Source of the DNA: Sphingobium nicotianae
GTDB taxonomy: Bacteria; Pseudomonadota; Alphaproteobacteria; Sphingomonadales; Sphingomonadaceae
Reading direction: 5' to 3'
Length of the DNA stretch: 64,000 nucleotides
Assembly (NCBI RefSeq): GCF_018603885.1
Contig: NZ_JAHGAW010000003.1
Coordinates: 124,001-188,000, forward strand
Positions within the stretch are counted from its first letter, which is position 1. Each line of letters starts with the position of its first letter. A model generated the notes under the pieces. The model saw only the letters and a list, made by a program, of their open reading frames with translations. It was not told where the DNA came from and did no database searches. Of the stretch, positions 1 to 7,767 are shown piece by piece. The translations under genes were made by a program, and so were the position numbers.

Positions 1-227
1 GCGACCAGTCCGGCGAGGCCGCTGCCGACGATCGCTACGCTGCGCGGCTTGGGGCCTGCCGCGACAGCCGGTGCGGCGGCCATTGCAGCGCCCGCGCCGA
101 TCGCTTTGATGAGCGCGCGGCGGCTGATCCCGTCATGGCCCGGACGCGGCGAAGCCAGACCCTGCTGCTCACGAAGCTCCCGGCGGGCATGCTCCAGCGC
201 CCGGCGAACCAGTGTCGAACCATGCAT
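1..227 (-). CDS. FAD-dependent oxidoreductase, N-terminal part (runs off the window)
   Basis: Only the first 75 codons are present; the gene continues beyond base 1. The ATG at 227-225 follows a GGGAGGG ribosome binding site. Residues about 38-60 read like a Tat signal: a twin arginine (SRRALIKAIG) followed by an Ala-rich hydrophobic stretch ending in AVAA. Directly after it the chain enters a Rossmann nucleotide-binding motif, VAIVGSGLAGL, the GxGxxG loop that binds FAD in amine oxidase-like flavoproteins. It is therefore probably an exported flavoenzyme of the monoamine oxidase/FAD-dependent oxidoreductase type. The substrate cannot be told from this fragment. Confidence 0.72.
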   Translation of the reverse strand, partial: MHGSTLVRRALEHARRELREQQGLASPRPGHDGISRRALIKAIGAGAAMAAAPAVAAGPKPRSVAIVGSGLAGLV

Positions 228-340
228 GACGAGCCCTCCCAGACAAGGTGGGGAGCATAGCGTCCGGCGGATGGCGACGAAATGAGGCAGCAGGCGGCCC
301 GATCACGACCGGGCGCGCACGCAGCCCCATCCGGCGCAAC

Positions 341-715
341 CTAGCTCGCATCGCTCTTGACCAGTTTGAGCTCAGCCGCGCGCGCTCCGCCCATATGGCT
401 CATCCGGCCGTCGATCTGGCCGCCGGTGGCGATGCTGATCACGTCATAGGTGACCTCGCCTGTGATCCGCGCGCTGGCCTCGACGATCAGCTCCTCGGCG
501 GTGATCGAGCCTTCGATCAGGCCACCGATGCGCGCGCTCCTGGCTGTGACGTGGCCGTGGATCGCGCTGTCCGGCCCCTGGACGAGCGCCGCGCAGGAGA
601 GATCGCCCTCGATCCGTCCGTCGATATGCAGGTCCACGCTGGCCTCGACATTGCCCGTGATCACGACGTCACCGCCGATGATCGAAAAGGGCGTGTGTTT
701 AGCCCCGGTAGCCAT
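341..715 (-). CDS. Bactofilin family cytoskeletal protein
   Basis: A 124-residue protein made almost entirely of short beta repeats (IGGDVVITGNVEAS, LHIDGRIEGDLSC, GGLIEGSITAEEL), the signature of the right-handed beta-helix bactofilin (DUF583) fold. Bactofilins polymerise without nucleotide into membrane-linked filaments that place cell-wall enzymes and shape stalks or cell curvature. The start ATG at 715 lies inside the last codons of the upstream M23 peptidase gene (17-bp overlap in another frame), so the two are translationally coupled. A peptidoglycan M23 peptidase next to a bactofilin is a recurrent pairing in proteobacteria and supports a shared role in wall shaping. The tail (ELKLVKSDAS) is short and polar. 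Confidence 0.9.
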   Translation of the reverse strand: MATGAKHTPFSIIGGDVVITGNVEASVDLHIDGRIEGDLSCAALVQGPDSAIHGHVTARSARIGGLIEGSITAEELIVEASARITGEVTYDVISIATGGQIDGRMSHMGGARAAELKLVKSDAS

Positions 716-1817
716 CGGGGGTGCGCCGCTTGGCGAGTTTCTGGACCTCGAGAACATCCTGCCTTGCCTCCAGAAAGGGGCGCGGGTTGACCGCCGCGCC
801 GTTGACCCGCACTTCGAAATGCAGATGCGTGCCGGTCGAGCGGCCGGTTGAGCCCATGCGGGCGATCGCCTCGCCGCGCCTGACGTCCTGCCCGACATGC
901 ACACCATAGCCGGAGAGATGCGCATAGCGAGTCATGAGCCCCTTGCCATGATCGACTTCCACGACATTGCCATAACCCTGGCGCGGCCCGACATAGCTTA
1001 TCCGGCCCGGCGCCGCGGCCAGGATTGGCTGACCATAAGCGCCACGGAAATCGAGGCCGGCGTGAAAGGCGAGCTGGCCGTTGAACGGATCGCGCCGATA
1101 GCCATAGGAGCTGGTCTCCATCGGTGCGGCGGTCGGCCGGCCGGAGGGGATCGCAGCCAGCGTCGTTTCCATCGCGTTGAGCCGTGTCAGCAACAGCGCC
1201 AGATCACGCAGCGCCGGTTCGGCGGCGATGGCGCTCGATGCGGGGACGAAGGGGCCGCCCTGCCCGTCCATATTGCTGTTCAGCGCGGCGGGATTGAGGC
1301 CGAAGCTGCGGATCGCCTTCTCGACCTTGGCGAGGCGCACCCGTGCGGCGCTCGTAATCGCGCGCTCCAGCGCGAACTGGCGCTGGCGCAGCTTGTCGAG
1401 CCGACCAATCTCCGGCGAAGCGGCGGTAAGCGGCTTGCCCTTGGCATCGGCCTTGGCGGGCGCTGGCTGTGCCGCGATCGTTGCGGAGGGATTGGCGTCC
1501 AGTATCTGCTCGATCGCCGCCTGACGCCGCTCGATATCGCGCGCGATCGCGTCGACGTCGCCGTGATAGGCCTTCACCTGCGCCTCCCGCGAGCTGATCG
1601 CCGCGCGGTCGCGCGCGACCCTGTTGCGCTCGAACAGCAGGCTCGCCTGACTCCACAGCATCGCCAGCGTGCCGGCCGCCCATAGCAGCAGCACCGCCGC
1701 AGCCATGCCTGCGACGATCATTTGAAAACGTGTCGAAATCCGGAGGAATCGCACATGTCCGCCAGTGCGGAGGAAGATCTCTCGCTCAGGCGCCAGAGAC
1801 AACAGATATGCGACCAC
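699..1817 (-). CDS. M23 family metallopeptidase (LytM/lysostaphin type), membrane anchored
   Basis: The protein has a short cytoplasmic N-terminus (PEREIFLRTGGHVRFLRIST), one transmembrane helix (about residues 35-55), a long periplasmic alpha/coiled-coil region, and a C-terminal LytM domain with the zinc ligands visible in HAGLDFRG (H and D) and THLHFEVRVNG (HxH). This family cleaves peptide cross-links in peptidoglycan or activates amidases. The start is uncertain. A GTG at 1817 keeps the conserved EIFLRTGG segment but lies only one base after a GGAGG sequence; a TTG at 1802 is the next in-frame choice. An ATG far upstream would add about 100 low-complexity residues and is unlikely. It overlaps and probably drives the bactofilin gene downstream. 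Confidence 0.85.
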   Translation of the reverse strand: MVAYLLSLAPEREIFLRTGGHVRFLRISTRFQMIVAGMAAAVLLLWAAGTLAMLWSQASLLFERNRVARDRAAISSREAQVKAYHGDVDAIARDIERRQAAIEQILDANPSATIAAQPAPAKADAKGKPLTAASPEIGRLDKLRQRQFALERAITSAARVRLAKVEKAIRSFGLNPAALNSNMDGQGGPFVPASSAIAAEPALRDLALLLTRLNAMETTLAAIPSGRPTAAPMETSSYGYRRDPFNGQLAFHAGLDFRGAYGQPILAAAPGRISYVGPRQGYGNVVEVDHGKGLMTRYAHLSGYGVHVGQDVRRGEAIARMGSTGRSTGTHLHFEVRVNGAAVNPRPFLEARQDVLEVQKLAKRRTPDGYRG

Positions 1818-2261
1818 CCCTCCGGGTCGTGGTTTGGAAGATGCCACCCGATTGCTCTTATATGCGTTATGTTTTGAGTTCCCGGCGCTAACAGATGGGT
1901 TCCCCCCGGGCGAATCGGCGCCTGGAACCCCGCGACGAATCGAAGGCACGATGGGACGAGTCGAGTGGGCCTGACGTGGCGTGGCATCGTGTTCTGCCTT
2001 GGTTCTCGAGATTCCCGTCGAATCGCCGAGAACTCCGAGTCGCGGCCGACCCGTTGCCGGCTGGCACTCCGGAAACGGGCCTTTTGCGGGCTTTGCACCT
2101 CGGTCTTCCAATTGATGTCATGCGCAATCGGGCGCCACTGAACCGTGCGCGGACCCTGCCTCGCCCGATGTCCTTGAAGCCGATACGGACGTTGCCATGC
2201 TTCCCTTGCCCCGTTATAGGCCGCCTTCTGCCGAGCGGGCTGCCACTGCCCGTCGGTGCGC
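1818..2261. other. Intergenic region between M23 peptidase gene and tRNA-Ser
   Basis: These 444 bases contain no convincing gene. An AT-richer stretch around 1840-1880 is a likely place for the promoter of the leftward M23-bactofilin pair. No repeat or RNA structure was recognised. Confidence 0.5.
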
Positions 2262-2353
2262 GGAGACGTGGGTGAGTGGCTGAAACCAACGGTTTGCTAA
2301 ACCGTCGTGCTGAGAATTCGGCACCGAGGGTTCGAATCCCTCCGTCTCCGCCA
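2262..2353 (+). tRNA. tRNA-Ser (anticodon GCU)
   Basis: The 7-bp acceptor stem GGAGACG (2262-2268) pairs with CGTCTCC before discriminator G2350 and an encoded CCA (2351-2353). The anticodon stem-loop ACGGT-TTGCTAA-ACCGT presents GCT, read as anticodon GCU for AGC/AGU serine codons. A long variable arm (about GTGCTGAGAATTCGGCAC) and the T arm GAGGGTTCGAATCCCTC complete a class II tRNA, as expected for serine. The G discriminator also fits serine. Its 3' end is a classic integration site for tyrosine recombinases, and integrase debris lies just downstream. Confidence 0.97.
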
Positions 2354-2527
2354 GATCCTGCTCTTCGGCGAACTCCCAGAAACACGCTCGATCGGAGGTT
2401 TCAGCGGATTTTCAGCAAAATCTAGCTGGATCGCGATCGCCATCGTTCGCGATAAATCGCGTGCAACCGCAATGCTATTTGTGACTGGCGTCGCTCAATC
2501 GCGCTAACAACGACGACCAACGCGCCA

Positions 2528-2880
2528 ATGCGAACGCGAAACAAACTCAACGCGAATCAGATAAAGGCGTTTTCGAAGCCGGGCTTCTATTCCGACGGCG
2601 GCGGGCTTACCTTCGAGTCCGTGATGCTGGGACACGGTCATGGTTCTTCATGCACTCCTAAACGGCAAGCGACACGAAATGGATATTGGCTCATTCCTGG
2701 ACGTTACATTGGCGCAAGCGAGGCTCAAAGCGGGAGCTGACCTTTCGGTGCGTTCGCAGCGCAGATGATCGACGACATCGAAGAAGGCTTCAAAAATGCA
2801 AAACACCGCCAACAGTGGCGCAACACCCTCAGCACCTACGCTGGCCAGATGGCCGGATGGTGGGAATTCCACCCCCGGCT
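2528..2880 (+). pseudogene. Decayed P4-type tyrosine integrase next to tRNA-Ser
   Basis: The first frame reads like the N-terminus of tRNA-targeting integrases (NKLNANQIKAF then PGFYSDGGGL, the DGGGL motif of the DUF4102 arm-binding domain). The reading frame then shifts, and the expected continuation appears in another frame (LLNGKRHEMDIGSFLDVT, then LAQARLKAGADLS). After an internal deletion a third piece from 2765 (EEGFKNAKHRQQWRNTLST) matches the start of the core-binding domain. No catalytic domain (RxxR...HxxR...Y) remains. The gene is broken by at least one frameshift, one deletion and loss of the C-terminus. Its place 175 bp after the tRNA 3' end marks an old integration at tRNA-Ser(GCU). 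Confidence 0.8.
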
Positions 2881-3054
2881 ATCACACAGAGATAGGATCC
2901 GCGTCCAAAGCCTCACCGTTTGCCGACAGCAGGCGATAACCGACTTTGGCGCCCCCCGGTACTTAGATGACCGCTATGTCGGCGTGACCTGCCTGGGCCG
3001 TTCGGTTCCTGTCGAGCGACCAAGCGACGCTATCGTCACGGGGTTGAGTAAGTG

Positions 3055-3192
3055 GTGATCGACCGGATCTTCGAGGCGGTGTTTGATGATCCCGACATCG
3101 AGTGGCTAGCGATCGACGCCACCTTTTGCCACGAACGGACAGCTGGAGGAGAGCGCAACAGGCCCTCTCCTCCAGCTTCGCCTTACGGATAA
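3055..3192 (+). pseudogene. IS5-like transposase fragment
   Basis: A 46-codon stretch from GTG 3055 reads VIDRIFEAVFDDPDIEWLAI followed by DAT. It resembles the segment of IS5-family transposases that leads to the first catalytic Asp (usual form: ...IFEALADDPDxEWLxIDxT). Upstream bases in other frames contain RFGAPRY-like wording typical of the preceding region, so the frame is broken there too. The fragment ends at a TAA about 15 residues after the motif, and no terminal repeats were found. I read it as the remnant of an insertion sequence that landed in the integrase relic. Assignment to IS5 rather than a neighbouring family is tentative. Confidence 0.55.
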
Positions 3193-3201
3193 TGGGTCGA
3201 T

Positions 3202-4155
3202 TCAACCGAGGCTATAACGGACCGTCTGACGGCGCTTCCGGCGCGTGACCGCGCCCACGGCGCCGAAGCCGGCAATCATCATCGCCCAGGTCGCGGGCTC
3301 CGGCACGGCGCCGGGTTGGGGCGACCCGGGCGGATTGGTCCCGGTCGGAGGCGTCGTGATCGGGGCGTAATTGTCGGTGAACGTCCAGTCCACAATATCC
3401 TGCGCGCTCCAGTCCGCGCCCGTGCTGGCCGTGAAACCGACAAAGACCTGATCCGTGCCGAACAGGCTCGCCAGATCAATCGAATAGCTGAGGCCGGCAT
3501 CATTGGGTCGCAGGCCGTTCGTGGACCAGCGCACCTCCATCAGATCGGTGGCGCCGTTATAGTCGACGAATGCGGTGATGTCCTGGCCGCCGTCAAGCTC
3601 CAGTGTGGGCGACACGATCGCGTAGGCCAGATGGTTCGCCGGGTCGCCATTCTCCATGATTGCGATGTGATCGTTCCCGTTGAGGGCGCCGTTGCCGGGC
3701 AAGCGGGGATCAAAGCCGCCATTGCTGTAGGGATCGAATTCAACCTCGATGCTTGGGGTGATGCCGGCATAGCCCAGGCCGCCGCCAAGGCCGCCGACGT
3801 TATTGGACAAGGTCTGGATGACGAAAGCGATGCCGTCCGCTCCGATTTCGCCATATTGAGTGAGATGATTGGAATTGATGTTAAGGGTGAAGCGGGTGCT
3901 GAAGCTGTAGTCGTTGGTCAGCGCGATGGCCCCCGCACTGAACATGGAACCACCGGAGTTACCCTTGGGCGGCGTAAGCTGCATCACGGTACGACCCGCG
4001 ATATCCACCGCGGTGGCCTCGCCGTTGAGCTGCAGTCCCGTTGTATCGGCGAAGCCCGCGTAGGAGAATATCTCCGCATGCGCCGACGTCGCCATCAACC
4101 CGCCAATCCCGAGCGCCAACAGGCTCGTCCGGCATCCCTTCGCATCGAACCGCAT
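3202..4155 (-). CDS. Secreted L-type lectin-fold protein with PEPxxWA-CTERM sorting signal
   Basis: A 317-residue protein. It begins with a signal peptide (about residues 1-26, ending in ATSAHA), continues with a beta-rich domain of the legume/L-type lectin kind (SFSTRFTLNIN, GADGIAFVIQ, PSIEVEFDPYSNGG, AFVDYNGATDLMEVRW, VFVGFTASTGA) and ends with a Pro-rich linker plus AVPEPATWAMMIAGFGAVG and a basic RRKRRQ tail. The end is the PEPxxWA-CTERM signal recognised by exosortase/archaeosortase-like enzymes, for surface attachment or release into exopolysaccharide. No exosortase gene is in this window. The start was chosen at 4155 because GGGAGAA lies just upstream. It follows the sensor kinase gene by 127 bp on the same strand, with a strong palindrome between. 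Confidence 0.88.
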   Translation of the reverse strand: MRFDAKGCRTSLLALGIGGLMATSAHAEIFSYAGFADTTGLQLNGEATAVDIAGRTVMQLTPPKGNSGGSMFSAGAIALTNDYSFSTRFTLNINSNHLTQYGEIGADGIAFVIQTLSNNVGGLGGGLGYAGITPSIEVEFDPYSNGGFDPRLPGNGALNGNDHIAIMENGDPANHLAYAIVSPTLELDGGQDITAFVDYNGATDLMEVRWSTNGLRPNDAGLSYSIDLASLFGTDQVFVGFTASTGADWSAQDIVDWTFTDNYAPITTPPTGTNPPGSPQPGAVPEPATWAMMIAGFGAVGAVTRRKRRQTVRYSLG

Positions 4156-4235
4156 TTCATTCTCCCACTGTTTCGGCCACGAAGCCCTCTTCGCGGCGTG
4201 TCGGGAGGTATCATGGCTGTTTCGCGCCATATCCA

Positions 4236-4259
4236 GCAATCCCCGGTTCCGGGGATTGC
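4236..4259. promoter_or_regulatory. Perfect 11-bp inverted repeat ahead of the PEP-CTERM gene
   Basis: The arms GCAATCCCCGG (4236-4246) and CCGGGGATTGC (4249-4259) are exact reverse complements around a TT spacer. The site is 81-104 bp upstream of the PEP-CTERM start codon and 24 bp past the kinase stop codon. There is no T-tract on either side, so a protein-binding operator is more likely than an intrinsic terminator. The adjacent NarL-type regulator is the obvious candidate ligand (inference). Confidence 0.6.
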
Positions 4260-4282
4260 CGTGGTTAATCATTGATAAATTT

Positions 4283-6022
4283 TCACGATTTTCGCTTCCA
4301 GCTGTCTTCTATCGGGACAGCGAGGGCCAGCCGGACCCCTTGTCCCGGCGCGCTTTCGATGCGCAGATCACCGCCCATCTGCGTGGCGCGGCGCTGCATG
4401 TTGGTGAGGCCGCGTCCCTCACCCGGAGAGCCCCTGGCATCGAGGGGATCGAAGCCCACGCCGTTGTCCGAGAGCGTCACGAGGAGGCGATCACCGTCCG
4501 CGGGCTCCGCCATGAGCGCGATCCGCGTCGCTTGGCCGTGGCGCAGTGTGTTGGCGATCCCCTCCTGCAGCAGCCGGTAAAGGCTGAGCAGCCGCGGGGC
4601 ATCGAGACGCGGCGCAGGAGAGGCGAGCTGGCAGCGCCAGTCAAAGGCGATGCCCGATCGGGCCAGCCGGACCCACATGCGTTCACGGAACATCGCCAGT
4701 GCCTCGTCGATCGGCTCGTCGGCGGCGTCGAACGCGCTGGCCATGTTCCGCAGGTCGTCGACCGCCGATTGCAGCGCCTCCCCGATCTCCGCGTGTGTAA
4801 GGCGCCCCTCGCGAGTGTCGAGCAGCAGATGGGTCAGTATGCCACCCACGCCGTCGTGCATGTCCCGCAACAGGCGCTGGCGTTCGGCGTCGATCGCGAT
4901 CCGCCGTTCCTGATGTCGCAGCAGGCTGGACGAGCGCAGCAGGCTCGCATCCTGTTCCAGCACCTGCCGTTCCAGATCGGTGCGTGCTTCGTCGGCCTCC
5001 CGGCTGAGCTGGCGGCCCTGGAGGGCGAGTTCAAACAGGATGAGGAAGGTGGTCAAGGTCGGCGTCAGCACCGAGGCTTGCAACATGGGGCCGGAGGGCG
5101 CCGGATGGATAAGGAGATCCCAAACGGTCGAGGTGATGCCGACCAGCAGGATAGCCATCACCCGGATCGCCGGGCCGGGCGCGGCGAGGCTCATCCGCAG
5201 CAGGGCAGCAATCCCATAGGCGGACAGCAAAGCGAGCGCAGTGGCGTCGAGCAAGGGGACGACGGGCGCAACATCGCCACGCACCAGCATGGCGGCGATC
5301 AACACAGTGAAGGCGATCGCGGAGCAGGCGAGCGCGATCCGTGCCGCTCGCGCCTGCCAGCCGGCAAAGGCGTTCACGGTCAGCGCCACCGTCGCCAGCA
5401 TCAGATATTCCACGCCATAGCGCAGCAGGGGGAACCAGGCGTAGGGCAGCGCATCCGCTCCGAAGGCGGTGAACCAGGCATCCGCGCTCACCAGGATCAT
5501 GAACAGGCCGGTGATGGTCTGGAGCCGGGAAAAGCGGCTGAGGGGCAGCAGCACGAGCAGGGCCATGCCGAGCAGCCCTTCAACGGCGATGGCCAGCCAG
5601 ACCATGTCGAAACGCTGGAACCGCTCCCAGCCGGCCGCCTTGCCGATCCGGTCATACGGGCCCGCATAGACCGCGTCCGTCGCCCCGCAGGGCGAGCGCA
5701 GGCAAGTGAGCGACCATGCCCCTCCCGCCGCGCTCCGCTCGGAGGGCGAGAGGAGCGTCATGTGTGCTGGATAAAGGATGGCGGGCTGCCAGCCTGGGAT
5801 ATGCAGCACCGCCGGCTCTGAAAGGCCAGCTGCCCAGGCGCCAGTCGGACCATTCGTGGACGCCAGCCCGGCACGCCCCGCCGGCAAACGATAGTCGCCC
5901 CACGCCACCGCCGGATGAAAGCCCAGCACTATCAGGGCATAGAAGCTCCAGAACAGCAATTGCGCACCCAGCACGGTCGCGAGCGCGCGGCGCCATCCCC
6001 ACCGCCGGAGCGTCACCGTCAT
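4283..6022 (-). CDS. NarL-family sensor histidine kinase with multi-TM sensor
   Basis: A 579-residue membrane kinase. TM1 lies at about residues 13-35. Next comes a periplasmic sensor region of roughly 110 residues with two Cys (LTCLRSPCG), then about seven more hydrophobic helices (residues about 155-335) in the style of 7TMR-DISM receptors, and a short coiled coil. The HisKA_3 motif RQRLLRDMHDGVGGIL carries the phospho-accepting His in DMHDGVGG. The HATPase_c domain has LQEGIANTLRHG (N box), LSDNGVGFDP (G1) and GEGRGLTNMQRRA (G2). The start ATG overlaps the regulator stop (ATGA), so the two are co-translated. The stimulus is unknown. The kinase is likely to signal to the LuxR-type regulator immediately upstream and may control the PEP-CTERM gene downstream. 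Confidence 0.92.
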   Translation of the reverse strand: MTVTLRRWGWRRALATVLGAQLLFWSFYALIVLGFHPAVAWGDYRLPAGRAGLASTNGPTGAWAAGLSEPAVLHIPGWQPAILYPAHMTLLSPSERSAAGGAWSLTCLRSPCGATDAVYAGPYDRIGKAAGWERFQRFDMVWLAIAVEGLLGMALLVLLPLSRFSRLQTITGLFMILVSADAWFTAFGADALPYAWFPLLRYGVEYLMLATVALTVNAFAGWQARAARIALACSAIAFTVLIAAMLVRGDVAPVVPLLDATALALLSAYGIAALLRMSLAAPGPAIRVMAILLVGITSTVWDLLIHPAPSGPMLQASVLTPTLTTFLILFELALQGRQLSREADEARTDLERQVLEQDASLLRSSSLLRHQERRIAIDAERQRLLRDMHDGVGGILTHLLLDTREGRLTHAEIGEALQSAVDDLRNMASAFDAADEPIDEALAMFRERMWVRLARSGIAFDWRCQLASPAPRLDAPRLLSLYRLLQEGIANTLRHGQATRIALMAEPADGDRLLVTLSDNGVGFDPLDARGSPGEGRGLTNMQRRATQMGGDLRIESAPGQGVRLALAVPIEDSWKRKS

Positions 6023-6669
6023 GGGCGTAGCAATCCGCTCCGAAAGGCGCGCACCATCGCCTCGCCCCGGCTGCTCACCCCGAGCTTGCGGTAGATCGAC
6101 TTCACATGATCGCCGACCGTGTGCGGCGACAGCGACAGCGCCTCCGCCGCCTGCCGGTTGCTCTGGCCGCGCGCCAGCAACTGGAGCAACTCGTACTCAC
6201 GAGGCGACAGGTCGGGATCCTCGTCGTCCGGCTTCGGTTGTTCCTGCTGGCCGCGCAGGTAACGCAGCACATAGGCGGCGATGCTGGGCGAGAGCGGCGC
6301 CCCGCCGGACAGCGCAGCGGCCGCCTGCTGGCCGATGTCGAGGCGGTCGAGGTCTTTCAGCAGATAGCCGTCCGCGCCGGCCAGCACCGCCGCCAATACC
6401 GTCGTCTGATCGCCCAGAACGGACAAGACCAGAATCTTCGGCTCCGGGCCGCGCCGGGCACGAATCTCCGCGATCAGGTCGATCCCGTTGCCATCGGGAA
6501 GGCCAAGATCGAGGATGAACAAATCAGCATCATGGTCGAGCAGCGCGCGTGCCTCGGCGAGCGAGCCAGCCGTTCCGAGCAGGGACAGGCCGCGATGAGC
6601 GGTCACTCCATGGGCGACGTGCGCGGCGATCCGCGGATCATCCTCGACGATCACGACTTTTGCTTGCAC
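6019..6669 (-). CDS. NarL/FixJ-family response regulator (LuxR HTH)
   Basis: The GTG start at 6669 gives a 216-residue protein that begins right at the receiver domain (QAKVVIVEDDPRI); longer in-frame starts would add unrelated sequence. The receiver domain has the acidic pair D10/D11, the phosphorylation site D54 in LFILDLGLPDG, a Ser in LVLSVLG and the switch Lys in GYLLKD. The C-terminal LuxR/GerE helix-turn-helix reads SPREYELLQLLARGQSNRQA and then ALSLSPHTVGDHVKSIYRK. It is translationally coupled to the histidine kinase (ATGA overlap). Such regulators bind short inverted repeats as dimers, which fits the palindrome at 4236-4259. Confidence 0.93.
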   Translation of the reverse strand: MQAKVVIVEDDPRIAAHVAHGVTAHRGLSLLGTAGSLAEARALLDHDADLFILDLGLPDGNGIDLIAEIRARRGPEPKILVLSVLGDQTTVLAAVLAGADGYLLKDLDRLDIGQQAAAALSGGAPLSPSIAAYVLRYLRGQQEQPKPDDEDPDLSPREYELLQLLARGQSNRQAAEALSLSPHTVGDHVKSIYRKLGVSSRGEAMVRAFRSGLLRP

Positions 6670-7053
6670 CTCGCCGTCACCCTTTCGCCCACACCGGGTT
6701 GCGCAGCCCACGTTCGGGCGGGTCACAGCCATTTCCAGCGTCAGACCCATTAGCTAGTTCGCCCACGCAGTCCGAATCTTGCGGATCGGTCACCGAAATA
6801 TCAATGCGGATAGCCCGCCTGCTTGATCGACCCGGTGTTGAACAATAACAATCCCCAATTCGCGGGTATTTCAGTCGATATTTACTAAGGATCAGCCCCC
6901 AAGGTGAGCAGATGGTTTAATTCCCCGACGCCGGTCATTCAAACTAGGCTGCGTGGACAAATTCCCGCTTCAATGATTGTCCGCTCTTAAGCGCTGACAA
7001 TCGACGCCGGATGGCTGAAAAGTCGTGGTTAGCAGACACTCCCAAAAAAACGC
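6670..7053. other. Non-coding stretch upstream of the two-component system
   Basis: No gene is supported between the regulator start and the repeat at 7054. A weak partial copy of the downstream palindrome, AATCCCC...GGGTATT, lies at 6850-6870 in the region where the regulator promoter should be. Its half-site spacing is one base longer than in the perfect copy, so the match may be chance. The part nearest 7053 is only the accidental tail of the truncated aldolase frame. Confidence 0.45.
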
Positions 7054-7704
7054 GTCATGCTGAACTTGTTTCAGCATCCATCTTGTTCGATAACCCTGAT
7101 CTCGATCGCGCGACGGACCCTGAAACACGTTCAGGGTGACCTCCTCCACCGTGGGCTTCGGACCCAAGCGATTGCTGAGCGAAAGGCCTAGATCGCCCCG
7201 GCCGATGAAGAAGGCGTCGATGCCGTCGACCGCCATGATCTCGTCGATCCGGTCAAGCGCTTCGCAGTCTTCGATCACGGCGATGACGGTGGTGAGGCTG
7301 TCTGTGAAATCATAATGATCGTCGGCGCCCCGCTTGCCATAGTCGCCGGCGCGATAGCGTGCCCAGGAGGCGATGTTGCGTGCCATCTTCGCGCTCGACA
7401 CGTGCGGCACCATGATGCCGATCGCGCCGCTGTCCAGCACCTGCAGAATGCTGGCCGCATCGGGCCGCGAAATCCGGACGAAACCCGCCGTGCCGAAGGC
7501 CCGTCCCGCCAGGAAGCCCGCCTGGAGATCGCGACGACCCCAGGGAGCATGCTCCTCGTCGAGCATGACGAAATCGAAGCCGATCGAGCCCAGAATCTCG
7601 GTATGATGGGAGGTCGGCGTCTTCAGAAAGGTTCCGAGCAGCGGCTCGCATGCAAGCAGGCGCTTGCGAAAATCGCGAGGGTTCGGACGCGAGGCATCGC
7701 TCAT
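6970..7704 (-). pseudogene. HpcH/HpaI family aldolase, 3' end lost to a repeat insertion
   Basis: Residues 1-188 are a good class II 2-keto-acid aldolase (HpcH/HpaI type): GTFLKTP near 25, the active-site DEEHAPW (49-55), the substrate Arg in VRISRPD, and the metal ligands E145 (VIEDCEAL) and D171 (GRGDLGLS). These enzymes split 4-hydroxy-2-oxo acids into pyruvate or a related oxo acid plus an aldehyde. From residue 189 on, the frame reads through the palindromic repeat at 7054-7140 and into unrelated DNA until a stop at 6970. About 60 native C-terminal residues of the usual roughly 250 are missing. Both metal ligands survive, but the last barrel elements are gone, so activity is doubtful. 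It follows the bicupin gene by 63 bp in the same direction. Confidence 0.82.
7054..7140. repeat. Palindromic REP-like interspersed repeat inserted in the aldolase gene
   Basis: Two hairpin-forming ends face each other. The left end is TCATGCTGAACTTGTTTCAG continuing to CATCC; the right end is GGACCCTGAAACACGTTCAG followed by GGTGAC. Each end is itself an inverted repeat (TGCTGAA/TTCAGCA and CCCTGAA/TTCAGGG), and the two ends are imperfect reverse complements of each other. Elements of this build, with the CCTGAA...TTCAGG core, are common interspersed repeats of sphingomonad-type genomes (recalled knowledge, not searched). Its right edge coincides with the point where homology of the aldolase stops. 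Confidence 0.78.
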
Positions 7705-7767
7705 GGACGCAACTCCGGTGTTTGGGGCAGGCAGAACTCGCTCAAGCCATCCGGCACATCGATATGA

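Noticed and set aside
4236..4259. Palindrome read as an intrinsic terminator of the kinase gene
   Set aside because: No T-tract on either side and a 2-base loop too short for a normal hairpin; an operator fits better, though cruciform or terminator roles are not excluded.
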